Counted from the stretch's first letter, positions 8,315 through 18,065 are shown. The stretch is 64,000 nt of DNA from Paractinoplanes pyxinae (GCF_026626335.1 NZ_JAPNTZ010000002.1:1-64000), one strand, 5' to 3'. Made by a program: numbers and translations. The notes: generated by a model from the letters alone, not told the origin.

Positions 8315-10039
8315 TCAGACCGCCAGGGGCACGACCTCGGTGGCGTGGCGGCGGGTGGCGTCGGCGCTCTCGTCGTCCGGCTGTTCCTGAGCGGCGAGTT
8401 CGGCGGCGACCCGTGACTCGTACGCCTGCAATTCCCGAGCGGCGTCGGCCGGGGTCCAGCCGAGCGGCCCGGCCAGCAGCCCGATCGCGTCCCGGGCGGC
8501 GGCGAGGCCCCGGTCCGGCGTCTCGATCGAGATCCGGGTACGGCGGGTGAGCACGTCCTCCAGATGCCGGGCACCCTCGTTGGTCACCGCGTACACCAGT
8601 TCGGCCCGCAGGTAGTCGGGCGCGCCCGCGACCGGCCGGCCCAGCGCCGGATCGGCCGCCACCAGGGCCAGCACCTCACCGGTCAGCGTGCCGTAGCGGC
8701 GCAGCAGGTGCTCGACCTGGGCCACCTGCAGCCCGGCCTCGCGGGCCAGCGTCGCCCGCCGGTTCCAGGCCGCCGGGAAGCCCTCGGCCCCCAGCAGCGG
8801 CACCTGGTCGGTGCACGAGGCCGGCACCGGCGAGTCCAGGTAACGGGCGGCCATGTCGACGGCGTCCTTGGCCATCACGCGGTAGGTCGTGTACTTGCCG
8901 CCGGCCACCACGACCAGGCCGGGCACCGGGGAGCCGACCGCGTGCTCGCGCGACAGCTTGGCCGTGGTCGACGCCGCGGCCGACAGCAGCGGGCGCAGAC
9001 CGGCGTACACACCCTGCACGTCATCCCTGGTCAGCGGCTCGGCGAGCACCTTGTTGACCTCGGCCAGCAGGTAGTCGACGTCGCCCGCGGAGGCCGACGG
9101 GTGGGCCTTGTCGAGCGTCCAGGCGGTGTCGGTGGTGCCGATGATCCAGTGGCGGTCCCACGGGATCACGAACAGGACGCTGGTCGCGGTGCGCAGGATC
9201 ATGCCGGTGCCGCCAGAGATGCGGTCGCGCGGCACGACCAGGTGGATGCCCTTGCTGGCGGTGACCTTGAACTGGGCGTCCTCGCCGTTCCCGCCGTCGA
9301 GCAGGGCCTGGCTGTTGCCGGTCCAGACGCCGGTCGCGTTGATCACGACCTTGGCCCGGACCTCGAACTCGCGGCCGGTCTCGGCGTCACGGAGCCGGGC
9401 GCCGACCACGCGCTTCCCATCGCGTACGAAGCCGATCACCTCGGTGCGGGAGGCCACCTTGGCCCCGTACGCCACGGCCGTGCGCACCAGGAACATGGTG
9501 TGCCGGGCGTCGTCGACCTGGGCGTCGTAGTAGCGGATGGCGCCGACCAGCGAGTCCGGCCGCAGCGACGGGAACGCCTTCATGGCCTCGGTCTTGCTGA
9601 GGTGGCGGTGCCGCGGCAGCCCGGCGCCCCAACCCGACAGAGCGAGCACGTCGTACAGGGCGACGCCGGCTCCCGCGTACAGCCGCTCCCACGCGCGGTG
9701 CCGCAGGGGATAAACGAAGGGCACTGGGCGTACGAGGTGGGGAGCGAGCCGCTGAATCAGGAGCCCACGCTCGCGCAGCGCCTCGCGCACCAGCGAGAAG
9801 TCCAGCATCTCGAGGTAGCGCAGCCCGCCGTGGATCAGCTTGCTGGACCGGCTCGACGTGCCGCTCGCGAAGTCGCGGGCGTCGACCAGGGCGACGGACA
9901 GCCCGCGGGTGGCGGCGTCGAGGGCGGACCCCGCGCCGACCACGCCGGCCCCGACGACCAGCACGTCCAGCTCGTCGCCGCCCGACATGGCGGCCAGGGC
10001 CTCGGCCCGGGTCGCCGGCGAGATCATCGGTGTGTTCAT
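8315..10039 (-). CDS. glpD: Aerobic glycerol-3-phosphate dehydrogenase
   Basis: About 574 residues. The N-terminal FAD-binding motif is LVVGAGVVGAG, followed by the GlpD signature SSRSSKLIHGGLRYLE and a C-terminal DAO-C-like helical domain with a Glu/Ala/Asp-rich tail. It oxidises glycerol 3-phosphate to dihydroxyacetone phosphate and passes electrons to menaquinone at the membrane surface. It follows glpK by a few bases, so the two form one operon that phosphorylates and oxidises glycerol. The start ATG 10039 is preferred over 10051 because GGGGAT lies at proper spacing before it. Confidence 0.95.
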   Translation of the reverse strand: MNTPMISPATRAEALAAMSGGDELDVLVVGAGVVGAGSALDAATRGLSVALVDARDFASGTSSRSSKLIHGGLRYLEMLDFSLVREALRERGLLIQRLAPHLVRPVPFVYPLRHRAWERLYAGAGVALYDVLALSGWGAGLPRHRHLSKTEAMKAFPSLRPDSLVGAIRYYDAQVDDARHTMFLVRTAVAYGAKVASRTEVIGFVRDGKRVVGARLRDAETGREFEVRAKVVINATGVWTGNSQALLDGGNGEDAQFKVTASKGIHLVVPRDRISGGTGMILRTATSVLFVIPWDRHWIIGTTDTAWTLDKAHPSASAGDVDYLLAEVNKVLAEPLTRDDVQGVYAGLRPLLSAAASTTAKLSREHAVGSPVPGLVVVAGGKYTTYRVMAKDAVDMAARYLDSPVPASCTDQVPLLGAEGFPAAWNRRATLAREAGLQVAQVEHLLRRYGTLTGEVLALVAADPALGRPVAGAPDYLRAELVYAVTNEGARHLEDVLTRRTRISIETPDRGLAAARDAIGLLAGPLGWTPADAARELQAYESRVAAELAAQEQPDDESADATRRHATEVVPLAV

Positions 10040-10052
10040 GAGGATCCCCATC

Positions 10053-11510
10053 TCAAATCACCCAGTCGAGGGTTCGGTCGATGGCGGACCGCCATCGGGT
10101 GGTGCCTTCCGCGCGCCGCTGATCGGTCCAGGCCGGCTGCCAGCGCCGGTCCTCCCGCCAGTTGGCGCGCAGGTCGTCTACGGATGTCCAGAACCCGACC
10201 GCGAGGCCGGCGGCGTACGCGGCCCCGAGCGCGGTCGTCTCGGCCACGGCCGGCCGGCTGACCGGAACGCCGAGGATGTCGGCCTGCAGTTGCATGCAGA
10301 GCTCGTTGGCGGTGACGCCGCCGTCGACCTTCAGGCAGTCGAGCGCGGCGCCGCTGTCCTGCGCCATCGCCTCGACGACGTCGCGGGTCTGGTAGCCGAT
10401 GGCTTCGAGCGCGGCCCGGGTGATGTGGGCGGCGGTGTGGAAGCGGGAGAGCCCGACGATCGCGCCGCGTGCGTCCGGCCGCCAGTACGGCGCGTACAGG
10501 CCCGAGAAGGCCGGCACGAAGCAGACGCCGGCGCTGTCGTCGACCGACGCGGCCAAGGTCTCGCTCATCGCCGCCGAGTCGAGGATGCCGAGCTGGTCGC
10601 GCAGCCACTGCACGGCCGCCCCGGCGGCGGCGATCGACCCCTCCAACGCGTACGCGGGCTTGTCGTCGCCGAAGCGGTAGGCCACCGTGGTGATCAGTCC
10701 GTGGCTCGAGCGCACCGGATCGGTTCCGGTGTTCATCAGCAGAAAACCGCCGGTCCCGTACGTGCATTTGGCCTCGCCGGGGGCGAAGCAGGTCTGCCCG
10801 AACAGCGCCGCCTGCTGATCCCCGATCGCCGCGGCCAGGGGAACCCCGTCCAGCGCCGTGCCGTAGACCTCGGCTGACGACCGGATCTCGGGGAGCATGG
10901 CCCGCGGGATGTCGAACAGCGCGAGCAGCTCGTCGTCCCACTCGAGCGTCGTCAGGCTCATCAGCATCGTGCGGCTGGCGTTGGTGACGTCGGTGAGGTG
11001 CAGGCCGCCGGTCAGGTTCCAGATGAGCCAGCTGTCGACCGTCCCGAACAGCACCTCGCCGCGTTCGGCGCGGGCACGCAGGCCGTTGTCGAGCAGCCAC
11101 TGGATCTTGGTGGCCGAGAAGTACGTGGCCGGGGTGAGCCCGGTGCGTTCGCGGATCAGGTCGCCGTCAAGCTTCTCGACCAGGGCCGACGTACGGGTGT
11201 CCTGCCAGACGATGGCCGGGGCGAGCGGCGTACCCGTGGCCTTGTCCCACAGCACGACGGTTTCGCGCTGGTTGGTGATGCCGATCGCGGCCAGGTCGGA
11301 CGGGGCGAGCCCGGCGTGGCCCAGCGCCACGTCGATCGTCTTGCGGGTGTTCTCCCAGATCTCGGTGGCGTCGTGCTCGACCCAGCCCGCGGCCGGGAAG
11401 ATCTGCCGGTGCTCGAGCTGGTGCCGGGCGATCTCGGCCCCGGACCGGTCGAAGATCATGAAGCGCGTGCTGGTCGTGCCCTGATCGATCGCGCCGACGT
11501 AGTGGGTCAA
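10053..11510 (-). CDS. glpK: Glycerol kinase (first copy)
   Basis: A 485-residue FGGY-family sugar kinase. The N-terminal phosphate loop is [12 protein letters not shown], and [16 protein letters not shown] and WQDTRT are glycerol-kinase signatures. The C-terminal ATPase half contains [12 protein letters not shown]. It makes glycerol 3-phosphate for GlpD, encoded just downstream. The start is TTG at 11510, with GGGAGG 5 bases upstream. It is divergent from the IclR regulator across 68 bases containing a perfect palindrome, so that regulator likely controls it. A close paralogue lies on the other side of the regulator. Confidence 0.95.
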   Translation of the reverse strand: MTHYVGAIDQGTTSTRFMIFDRSGAEIARHQLEHRQIFPAAGWVEHDATEIWENTRKTIDVALGHAGLAPSDLAAIGITNQRETVVLWDKATGTPLAPAIVWQDTRTSALVEKLDGDLIRERTGLTPATYFSATKIQWLLDNGLRARAERGEVLFGTVDSWLIWNLTGGLHLTDVTNASRTMLMSLTTLEWDDELLALFDIPRAMLPEIRSSAEVYGTALDGVPLAAAIGDQQAALFGQTCFAPGEAKCTYGTGGFLLMNTGTDPVRSSHGLITTVAYRFGDDKPAYALEGSIAAAGAAVQWLRDQLGILDSAAMSETLAASVDDSAGVCFVPAFSGLYAPYWRPDARGAIVGLSRFHTAAHITRAALEAIGYQTRDVVEAMAQDSGAALDCLKVDGGVTANELCMQLQADILGVPVSRPAVAETTALGAAYAAGLAVGFWTSVDDLRANWREDRRWQPAWTDQRRAEGTTRWRSAIDRTLDWVI

Positions 11511-11570
11511 GGTGCCTCCCGAGCTCTAGCGCAAAGGTAGGAAGCAGGCCCCCGAGCGGCAACGGCCACC

Positions 11571-11587
11571 GTGCGACAATGTCGCAC
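11571..11587. promoter_or_regulatory. 17-base perfect palindrome, candidate IclR operator
   Basis: GTGCGACA-A-TGTCGCAC is a perfect inverted repeat of 8-base arms around one base. It lies between the divergent glpK-glpD operon and the IclR gene, and the regulator's ATG (11579-11581) sits in its centre. IclR regulators bind short palindromes of this kind near their own promoters. Binding here could block both promoters or translation start. This is seen directly; the function is inferred from position. Confidence 0.6.
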
Positions 11588-12349
11588 GTGCCGGGCCTGA
11601 TCCAGTCCATCGAGCGGTCGTCGGCCGTGCTGCGGCTGCTGGCTGCCGGGCCGGGCCGGCTGCGGGTCAAAGAGGTGGCCGACGCGCTGGCCCTGCCCAA
11701 GTCGACGGCGCACAGCATCCTGCGCACGCTTGAGCACGTCGGCTTCGTCGAACAGGACCCGGACACCGCGCGCTACCGGCTCGGCCGTGGTCTGCTCGAC
11801 CTCGGCCACGGCGGCATCGACCTCAACGAGCTGCGCGGGCGGGCCCTGAACTGGGCCGACGCGCTGGCCTCGCGCAGCGGCGAAGAGGTGCGCATCGGCG
11901 CGCTGCGGGACGACAAGGTCGTGGTGGTTCATCACGTGTTCCGGCCCGACGACTCGGTGCAGTCGCTGGACACCGGCCGGTTGCTGCCACCCCACGCCAC
12001 CGCGCTGGGCAAGGTGCTGCTCGCCTACAACGCGCCGGCTGTGGAGGCGGCCGAGCGGGCCGGGCTCGAGGCGTACACCCGGGGAACCCTGACCACCGCG
12101 CGAGCCCTCGCCCGATCGCTCAGCGAGACCCGCGAACGGGGTTGGGCTCTCTCGGTCGAGGAGTGGGAGGCCGGGCGGGCCGGAATCGCGGCGCCGGTGC
12201 GCAGCTTCGGCGGGCTGGTGGTGGGGGCGATCGGGATCTCGGGGACGGTCGAGCGGCTGTGCGACACGCGGCGGCAGGCGCTGACGGTTCAGGTCGAGCA
12301 TGTGCTGTCCACGGCCCGGGCCATCTCGCGCGATCTGGCGGCGTCGTGA
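11579..12349 (+). CDS. IclR-family regulator of glycerol genes (GylR-like)
   Basis: A 256-residue protein with an N-terminal winged helix (residues about 10-70; [19 protein letters not shown] is the recognition part) and a C-terminal IclR effector domain ([32 protein letters not shown]-like AAPVRSFGG). Streptomyces GylR, also IclR family, controls glycerol kinase and dehydrogenase genes, and its placement here between two glycerol kinase genes supports the same job. The start ATG lies within a perfect palindrome and has no Shine-Dalgarno sequence, so the mRNA may be leaderless; GTG 11588 is an alternative. It overlaps the second glpK by 4 bases (GTGA). Confidence 0.9.
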   Translation: MSHVPGLIQSIERSSAVLRLLAAGPGRLRVKEVADALALPKSTAHSILRTLEHVGFVEQDPDTARYRLGRGLLDLGHGGIDLNELRGRALNWADALASRSGEEVRIGALRDDKVVVVHHVFRPDDSVQSLDTGRLLPPHATALGKVLLAYNAPAVEAAERAGLEAYTRGTLTTARALARSLSETRERGWALSVEEWEAGRAGIAAPVRSFGGLVVGAIGISGTVERLCDTRRQALTVQVEHVLSTARAISRDLAAS

Positions 12350-13812
12350 CCGACCGTTACGTGCTGGCCATTGATCAGGGGACGACGTCTACGCGGTGCA
12401 TCCTGTTCGATCGGCGGGCGACAGTGGTGGCGGTGGCGCGGGGCGAGCATCCCCAGTCGTATCCGCGGCCGGGGTGGGTCGAGCACGACGCGGCGCGCAT
12501 ATGGCGGGACACGCAGCGGCTGATCAAGCGGGCGCTGAGCGAGGCCGGCGTCGAGTCGTCGCAGGTGGCGGCGGTCGGCATCGCCAACCAGCGCGAGACG
12601 GTGGTGGTGTGGGACAAGGCCACGGGCACGCCGGTCGCGCCGGCCATCGTCTGGCAGGACACGCGTACGTCGGCGTTGGTCGAACGGCTCGATGCTGAGC
12701 TCATTCGTTCGCGTACGGGATTGACCCCCGCCACTTATTTCTCGGCGACCAAGGTGCAGTGGCTGCTCGACAACGGTCTCCGGGCCCGCGCCGAAAGAGG
12801 CGAACTGCTGTTCGGGACGATGGACAGCTGGCTCATCTGGAATCTGACCGGCGGCCTGCACATCACCGACGTGACAAATGCCAGCCGGACGATGCTGATG
12901 AACTTGACGACGCTCGAGTGGGACGACGAGCTGCTCGCGTTGTTCGACATTCCGCGGGCCATGTTGCCGCAGATCCGGTCGTCGGCCGAAGTGTATGGAA
13001 CGGCCTCCCTCCTGCCGGGCGTGCCGATCGCGGCGGCCATCGGGGATCAGCAGGCGGCATTGTTCGGGCAGACGTGCTTCTCGCCGGGCGAGGCCAAATG
13101 CACGTACGGGACCGGTGGTTTTCTGCTGATGAACACCGGCACTGAACCGGTGCGGTCGAATCATGGGCTCATCACCACGGTCGGCTATCGGATCGGGGCG
13201 GGCGAGGTCGCGTACGCGCTGGAAGGGTCGATTGCCGTCGCCGGCTCGCTGGTGCAGTGGATGCGGGACGGGTTGGGGCTGATCGCGACCGCCTCCGAGA
13301 TCGAGACGCTGGCCGGCACGGTCGACGACAACGGCGGCTGCTATATCGTGCCGGCGTTCTCGGGACTGTTCGCGCCCTACTGGAAGAGTGAGGCCCGAGG
13401 CGTCATTGTGGGGCTCACTTCGTACATCAATAAGGGTCATCTGGCTCGCGCCGTGCTCGAGGCGACCGCGTGGCAGACGCGGGACGTCGTCGAGGCGATG
13501 AACGCCGACTCCGGGCTGACGCTGACCGCGTTGAATGTGGATGGTGGAATGACGGCCGACAATCTGCTGATGCGCACCATCGCCGATTTCCTGCAAGTTC
13601 CCGTCGTACGACCGATGGTGGCCGAAACCGTTTCCCTGGGCGCGGCCTACGCGGCCGGCCTGGCCGTCGGCTACTGGTCCGACCTGCGCGACCTGCGCAA
13701 CAACCGGCACAGCGCCGGCCGCTGGTCACCCTCGATGGACGAGGCCCGGCGCGCCGCCGAATACGCCAACTGGAAACGCGCCGTGGAAAGCGCGGTCTTC
13801 TTCAGCTCTTGA
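12346..13812 (+). CDS. glpK2: Glycerol kinase (second copy)
   Basis: A 488-residue FGGY kinase very similar along its full length to the first copy; [16 protein letters not shown] and [12 protein letters not shown] are almost unchanged. Differences cluster in the first 60 residues and in the C-terminal third. Start GTG 12346 overlaps the IclR stop (GTGA), so kinase and regulator are translated together, while copy one is transcribed divergently with glpD. The conserved loop [12 protein letters not shown] and the ATPase motif [12 protein letters not shown] suggest it is active. The 3' end overlaps the convergent universal stress gene by 11 bases. Whether it prefers glycerol or another polyol is unknown. 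Confidence 0.93.
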   Translation: MTDRYVLAIDQGTTSTRCILFDRRATVVAVARGEHPQSYPRPGWVEHDAARIWRDTQRLIKRALSEAGVESSQVAAVGIANQRETVVVWDKATGTPVAPAIVWQDTRTSALVERLDAELIRSRTGLTPATYFSATKVQWLLDNGLRARAERGELLFGTMDSWLIWNLTGGLHITDVTNASRTMLMNLTTLEWDDELLALFDIPRAMLPQIRSSAEVYGTASLLPGVPIAAAIGDQQAALFGQTCFSPGEAKCTYGTGGFLLMNTGTEPVRSNHGLITTVGYRIGAGEVAYALEGSIAVAGSLVQWMRDGLGLIATASEIETLAGTVDDNGGCYIVPAFSGLFAPYWKSEARGVIVGLTSYINKGHLARAVLEATAWQTRDVVEAMNADSGLTLTALNVDGGMTADNLLMRTIADFLQVPVVRPMVAETVSLGAAYAAGLAVGYWSDLRDLRNNRHSAGRWSPSMDEARRAAEYANWKRAVESAVFFSS

Positions 13813-14638
13813 CGATCGCCACCGGGCAATCGGCCTGACGCAGCAAAGCCTGACTGGTCGACCCGAGCAGCATCCCGGCCAGTCGCCCGCGCCCCCGCGA
13901 ACCGGCGACAACCAGCCCGGCGCCGGCCGTCTCGCGCGTCATCACCGACTCGGCCGGCCCCTCCAGCAGCCGCTCGTGAATGGCGACCTCCGGAAAAGCA
14001 CTGCGCCAGGGCGCCACGACCTCGTGCAACGACCGCCGGGCGGCCTCGGCCCAGTCCTGCCGGTCGACCACCCCACTCGACGCCGCGACCGCCATCGCTC
14101 CCGCCCCCGACGGCACCAGCGGCTGCTGCCAGGCATGCACCGCGAACAGGGCGACATCCCGCCGGGCGGCCTCCCGCACGGCGAACCCCATCGCCGCCTC
14201 ACTGCCCTCGTCCAAGGCGACCACAACCGGCGCGCCCCAGTCGTCCTCACCCCGCACCACCACAACCGGACATTCCGCCTCGGCCACCACCTGCACAGCC
14301 AGCCCACTGCGGCGGTGGCTCTCGCCCAGCACCAATAGGTCGGCCTCGGCCTCGATCAAAGTGCGCGCCGGAGGGCCTTCGGCCAAGACGACACGAGCCT
14401 CGTAGGGCGCAGCCGCCGCAGCAGCCGCGCTGAGCACCCTTTCCCGCACCCGCTCAGCCGTCTCGACCTCGCCGGTGCTGACCCCGATCAACCCGGTCGG
14501 GGGCCCGGCCGCGAACACCAGATGCAGCGGGCTGCCGGTTTCGCTCGCGTACCGGGCCGCCCACCGCACGGCTAGGTCTGCGCCCTCAGACCCGTCCACC
14601 CCTACGACTACCGGCCGGCCTACCTTGTCCGCGGTCAT
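13802..14638 (-). CDS. Universal stress protein, two UspA domains
   Basis: About 278 residues in two tandem UspA folds. The first starts [19 protein letters not shown] and the second [18 protein letters not shown]. The C-terminal domain keeps the ATP-binding signature [15 protein letters not shown] with GLVVAG before it; the first domain has the shorter LGESHRRSG. Tandem UspA proteins bind ATP and respond to hypoxia or stress in actinobacteria. The start ATG 14638 follows AAGGGAGA at good spacing and is preferred over the ATG eight codons upstream. The stop overlaps the convergent glpK2 stop. Confidence 0.9.
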   Translation of the reverse strand: MTADKVGRPVVVGVDGSEGADLAVRWAARYASETGSPLHLVFAAGPPTGLIGVSTGEVETAERVRERVLSAAAAAAAPYEARVVLAEGPPARTLIEAEADLLVLGESHRRSGLAVQVVAEAECPVVVVRGEDDWGAPVVVALDEGSEAAMGFAVREAARRDVALFAVHAWQQPLVPSGAGAMAVAASSGVVDRQDWAEAARRSLHEVVAPWRSAFPEVAIHERLLEGPAESVMTRETAGAGLVVAGSRGRGRLAGMLLGSTSQALLRQADCPVAIVKS

Positions 14639-14784
14639 GACATCTCCCTTCAGGCTCCTCATTCCTGAATGCCTGACGGGTGTCTCAGAGCTTCCGCAGC
14701 CAGATGACAGTTCCTTGTCTTCATCCAGTCGCCGCGACGCGTCGATGCGCTTTCGGTTTTTTCGAATACGGCTAGACTGGCCTC

Positions 14785-15255
14785 ATGCCGAGTGCGTTGC
14801 GTGAGCGAACCGTTCTGCCCCCCGAAGACCCTGCCGACCTCAACCGACTGGCGCAGGGGCTGATCGACGTCGAGGCGGCCGGCCGCGCCAAGCTGGTCGG
14901 CCCGGACGGATCGCACATCGACATCCCGGATGAGCTCTACGAGGTGCTCCGCGACGTCGTCGGCGCTCTCTCGCAGGGCCTGGCCATCTCGATCGCTCCG
15001 CACAACACGATGCTGACCACGCAGGAAGCCGCCGATCTGCTCAACGTCTCCCGGCCCACGCTGGTCCGGCTGCTCACCGACGGCGAGATTCCGCACACCA
15101 TGCGGGGACGACACCGCCGTGTCCTGTTGCGCGACATCCTCGATTACGCCGAGCGCACCCGAACCGAACGCCGCAGCGCCCTCGACCAGATGGCCGCCGA
15201 CGCCGAAGACGACGACCTCTACGACGCCACCATCGACTCTCGACCCAGCCGGTGA
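14785..15255 (+). CDS. Excisionase/MerR-type HTH antitoxin of a PIN toxin pair
   Basis: 156 residues. An N-terminal alpha-helical region precedes a helix-turn-helix (LTTQEAADLLNVSRPTLVRLL, then GEIPHTMRGRHRRVLLRDI), the excisionase-type fold found in antitoxins paired with PIN proteins. The acidic C-terminal tail (AADAEDDDLYDATID) is typical of toxin-neutralising segments. The PIN toxin gene begins 12 bases downstream. Such antitoxins usually repress their own operon. Confidence 0.82.
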   Translation: MPSALRERTVLPPEDPADLNRLAQGLIDVEAAGRAKLVGPDGSHIDIPDELYEVLRDVVGALSQGLAISIAPHNTMLTTQEAADLLNVSRPTLVRLLTDGEIPHTMRGRHRRVLLRDILDYAERTRTERRSALDQMAADAEDDDLYDATIDSRPSR

Positions 15256-15267
15256 CAGGCGACGGCG

Positions 15268-15831
15268 ATGGCCTTCCCCGCGTTCCTTGACACCTGTGTG
15301 CTTTACCCGGCCTACCTCTGCGACACGCTGCTCCGGCTGGCCGAGGCTTCGGCCTACCGGCCGTTGTGGTCGGCCGAAATCTTCGCCGAACTGCGGCGCA
15401 ACCTCGTCGAACGCGGGATCTCAGCCGACCGGGTCGACCGGCGACTGGCCCAGATGTCCCGGTCATTTCCCGACGCGCTGGTCGCCGGGTACGAGTCGCT
15501 GACGGACGGGATGACCAACCATCCCAAGGATCGGCACGTTCTCGCGGCGGCCGTACGAGCCAATGCCGAGGTCATCGTGACCTTCAACCTCGCCGACTTC
15601 CCGGAACCGGCACTCAAGCCCTACGACGTCGAGGCGATCCATCCCGACGAGTTCCTCCTCGACCAGCTCGACCTCTATCCCGGCGTCACCATGGATGTGC
15701 TCCGCCGCCAAGCGGCGTCCTATCGGCGGGTGCCCAACACCGTTCCGGACATCCTCGTTCTTCTCGAACGCACGGGAGTGCCGAGATTCGCCGCTGAGGT
15801 GCGACGCCACCTCGAACCGCCGACATGGTGA
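15268..15831 (+). CDS. PIN-domain ribonuclease toxin (VapC-like)
   Basis: 187 residues. The N-terminal PIN motif is FLDTCVLYPAYLCDTLL with the first catalytic Asp, a conserved Glu lies in SAEIFAELRR, and the C-terminal acidic residues are in NHPKDRHVLAAAV and VTFNLADFP. PIN toxins cleave RNA in a Mg-dependent way. It is paired with the HTH antitoxin just upstream, forming a small toxin-antitoxin operon. It is longer than typical VapC (about 130) owing to a C-terminal helical extension, as in the COG1569 group. Confidence 0.85.
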   Translation: MAFPAFLDTCVLYPAYLCDTLLRLAEASAYRPLWSAEIFAELRRNLVERGISADRVDRRLAQMSRSFPDALVAGYESLTDGMTNHPKDRHVLAAAVRANAEVIVTFNLADFPEPALKPYDVEAIHPDEFLLDQLDLYPGVTMDVLRRQAASYRRVPNTVPDILVLLERTGVPRFAAEVRRHLEPPTW

Positions 15832-15913
15832 CGCGGAGCGCCGAGGTCTTGAGACGGATTGACGAGCCGCTTCCTGCCGGGAACTTTGGGCCCGGGGTGA
15901 GCGACTATTGGTC

Positions 15914-16738
15914 ATGGCTTGTGAGCGGTGGCGCGAGATGCTTTCGGCGCAGCTGGACGGCGAGGACGACCCGGCCGACCGGCCCGCAGTCGAGGCGCAC
16001 CTGGCCGGGTGTGCCGGGTGCCGGGAGTGGCTTGATCGGGCTGCCTCCGTCAATCGCCTGACCAGCACGAGCATGGCCACGCCGCCGGATCTGAGCGCGG
16101 CGATCCTGGCCGCCCTGCCGGGTAAGCGGGATGAGCCGGCTCCGGCTGGGCGGTGGCGTGGGCTGCCGCTGGTGGGGCGGGTTCCGTGGGGGCGTTTTCC
16201 GCTTGCTGCTGTGCTGATCGTGGCGCTGGCTGTGGTGGGGGCCGTGCAGCTCATCCTCGGGCTCGATCAGATCGGCGGCGGGGTGGTCGGGGCGCACGTG
16301 CACACGGGGCTCGACGCGACTCCGGGGCATCTGTGGCACGAGTCGGCGGCCTGGAACGTGGCTGTGGGGGCCGGCTACCTCTTTATTGCACTGCGGCGTA
16401 CGCGGCCGTCGGGGCTGGTGCCGATGCTCACGGCCTTTGTCGGGATGTTGCTGCTGCTCTCGGTCAACGACCTCACCGCGGCCCGGGTGGACCTGGCCCG
16501 GCTGATCAGCCACGGCTTCGTGATCCTGGGCTATCTGCTGATCGTCGCCCTGTCGCGGATCCCGGGCGGGTTCGTCACCACGCCGCCGGGGGCGCGGGTC
16601 GCGGGCGGGGGCGCCTGGCGGGCCAGCTTCAACGACGAGGACGACGACGAGCGGTTCGCCGAGCCGTTCCGGCCCGGCCTGCGCCTGGTGCCGCCGGGCC
16701 CGATGACCGCCCACCACGACGAGCGCCGCGCCGCCTGA
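15914..16738 (+). CDS. Zinc-finger (zf-HC2) membrane protein, anti-sigma-like
   Basis: About 274 residues. The cytosolic N-terminus carries an anti-sigma zinc finger, CERWREML followed by EAHLAGCAGCREW (H-x3-C-x2-C), then about five hydrophobic segments (residues about 95-220), and an acidic tail containing NDEDDDER. Such proteins often hold an ECF sigma factor at the membrane, but no sigma gene is adjacent, so the partner is unknown. ATG 15914 (MACERW) is chosen over TTG 15908. A strong hairpin after the stop probably terminates it. Confidence 0.78.
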   Translation: MACERWREMLSAQLDGEDDPADRPAVEAHLAGCAGCREWLDRAASVNRLTSTSMATPPDLSAAILAALPGKRDEPAPAGRWRGLPLVGRVPWGRFPLAAVLIVALAVVGAVQLILGLDQIGGGVVGAHVHTGLDATPGHLWHESAAWNVAVGAGYLFIALRRTRPSGLVPMLTAFVGMLLLLSVNDLTAARVDLARLISHGFVILGYLLIVALSRIPGGFVTTPPGARVAGGGAWRASFNDEDDDERFAEPFRPGLRLVPPGPMTAHHDERRAA

Positions 16739-16756
16739 CTAAGCCGGTAATGGCAA

Positions 16757-16789
16757 GCGCCGCCCGGCAGGATGAGCGCCGGGTGGCGC
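16757..16789. terminator. Strong hairpin between convergent genes
   Basis: A 12-base stem (GCGCCGCCCGGC pairing with GCCGGGTGGCGC, one mismatch) around a nine-base loop lies 18 bases after the zf-HC2 stop and 61 bases from the convergent small gene's stop. No U-tract follows, as is common for actinobacterial terminators. It could serve both strands. Confidence 0.55.
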
Positions 16790-16849
16790 GGATGTGCTGC
16801 TGGAACGTCGTGCCGCTGGAGCGAGCGGCTGGGAACGGGAAAAGCTGAG

Positions 16850-17083
16850 TCAGCGGGTGGGTGGGCGGACGGAGAGCTCGCGCCAGTCGCCGGGGGCGGC
16901 CAGCAGCGCGCGGACCGTGTCGAGGGCCGACTCTTCCGAGTCGTACTCGAAGAAGTGGGAGACGCCGTCGGCGCCGCCGGCGCGCTGCTCGACGTACCAC
17001 TGGTCGCCGCTCACCCGCAGGTAGACATCTTTGCGGGCGGCGCGGCCCCACTTACCGTTCCACCAGTGTTTGCGCTGCTCCAT
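16850..17083 (-). CDS. Small conserved protein of unknown function
   Basis: 77 residues, starting MEQRKHWWNGKWGR. It is rich in aromatic and basic residues at the N-terminus and ends in an acidic, then Arg/Pro-rich tail. It has no transmembrane segment or signal peptide. The start at 17083 is chosen because upstream codons lack codon structure, and the ATG begins a compact, well-conserved-looking domain (YLRVSGDQWYVEQRAGG). It sits downstream of mscL on the same strand. I do not recognise its function. Confidence 0.6.
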   Translation of the reverse strand: MEQRKHWWNGKWGRAARKDVYLRVSGDQWYVEQRAGGADGVSHFFEYDSEESALDTVRALLAAPGDWRELSVRPPTR

Positions 17084-17156
17084 CCCGGCAGCGTATCGAA
17101 CATCTGTTCGAGACGCGCCGGGTGGGGATGATCTTTTTCGTGAGGTCGGGCAGATC

Positions 17157-17603
17157 TCAGCGGGGCGGTTCCTGCTGGTGACGGCCCGGAGCGTCGCCGT
17201 AACCACGCGTCTGGAACGAGGACACGAGCGCGTCGCGGATCTGGGTGAGCAGGACGATGTCCTCGGCGGGGGCCTTCGGCGGCGGCTCCTCGCCGCGGCG
17301 GCGGCGCTCGGCCAGGATGTTGAGCGGCAGGACGACGAAGAAGTACAGCACGGCCGCCGTGATCAGGAACGTGATCAGCGAGTTGAGGAACGTGGCCCAG
17401 TCGAAGGGCACGCCGTTGACCTTGAAGGTGCCCTTCTCGATGCCCTTACCGCCGCCCATGAGCTGGATCAGCGGCTTGATGAAGCCGTTGGTGAAGCCGG
17501 TGACGACCCCGGTGAACGCGGCGCCTATGACGACGCCGACCGCGAGGTCGACGACGTTGCCCCGCATGATGAAGTCTTTGAAGCCTTGAAGCATCTTGCT
17601 CAC
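17157..17603 (-). CDS. mscL: Large-conductance mechanosensitive channel
   Basis: About 148 residues. MLQGFKDFIMRGNVVDLAVGVVIGAAF spans the amphipathic N-terminus and first transmembrane helix; a second helix (LITFLITAAVLYFFVV) follows an extracellular loop, and the C-terminus is charged and bundled. MscL opens under membrane tension on hypo-osmotic shock. The start GTG 17603 (VSKMLQGF) has GGGAG 7 bases upstream; ATG 17594 is a possible later start. It is longer than E. coli MscL (136) at the C-terminus, ending in a Gln/Pro-rich tail. Confidence 0.95.
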   Translation of the reverse strand: MSKMLQGFKDFIMRGNVVDLAVGVVIGAAFTGVVTGFTNGFIKPLIQLMGGGKGIEKGTFKVNGVPFDWATFLNSLITFLITAAVLYFFVVLPLNILAERRRRGEEPPPKAPAEDIVLLTQIRDALVSSFQTRGYGDAPGRHQQEPPR

Positions 17604-17711
17604 GAAGCACTCCCGCGCGCCGAAGTAGCCGTATCGGTCCGGCCGCAGGTTCCCACGACCGGTCGGCGACAAACTATCGCCGACCGGGACGACCCGGGAA
17701 GGGGCTGTGGA

Positions 17712-18065
17712 TCAGTCGAGGGTCGCTTCCTCGGCGGTGACCGCCTCGTCGACCGTGGGGTAGGTGCGCAGCACCTCGACCAGGCCGCTCACCTCGAGAA
17801 TGCGCAGGACCCCGCGCTGCGGGGCGGCCAGGCGGACCGTGCCGCCGGCGTCGTCGGTGCTGTTCTTGGCCCGGACGAAGACCGACAGCCCGGTGGAGTC
17901 GCAGAAAGACACCTCGGCCAGGTCGAAGACCAGACGGGTGCGCCCCTTCTCCAGCAGGTCGCTGATCTGGTCCTGAAGCTGGGGCGCGGTGGCCATGTCC
18001 AGCTCGCCCGCGACCGACACGACGACCATGTCGGCGCGCTGTTCCGTTTGTACCGTCAGAGACAT
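17712..18065 (-). CDS. STAS-domain anti-sigma factor antagonist (RsbV/SpoIIAA-like)
   Basis: 117 residues forming a single STAS domain. The motif VSFCDSTGLSVFV contains the Ser that anti-sigma kinases phosphorylate in SpoIIAA/RsbV. Dephosphorylated, such proteins release a sigma factor from its anti-sigma. It has a good RBS (GGAGGTCCTGA before ATG). It is divergent from the RsbR-S-T operon, so it may be one output of that stressosome, dephosphorylated by the PP2C proteins there. No sigma factor is adjacent. Confidence 0.88.
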   Translation of the reverse strand: MSLTVQTEQRADMVVVSVAGELDMATAPQLQDQISDLLEKGRTRLVFDLAEVSFCDSTGLSVFVRAKNSTDDAGGTVRLAAPQRGVLRILEVSGLVEVLRTYPTVDEAVTAEEATLD

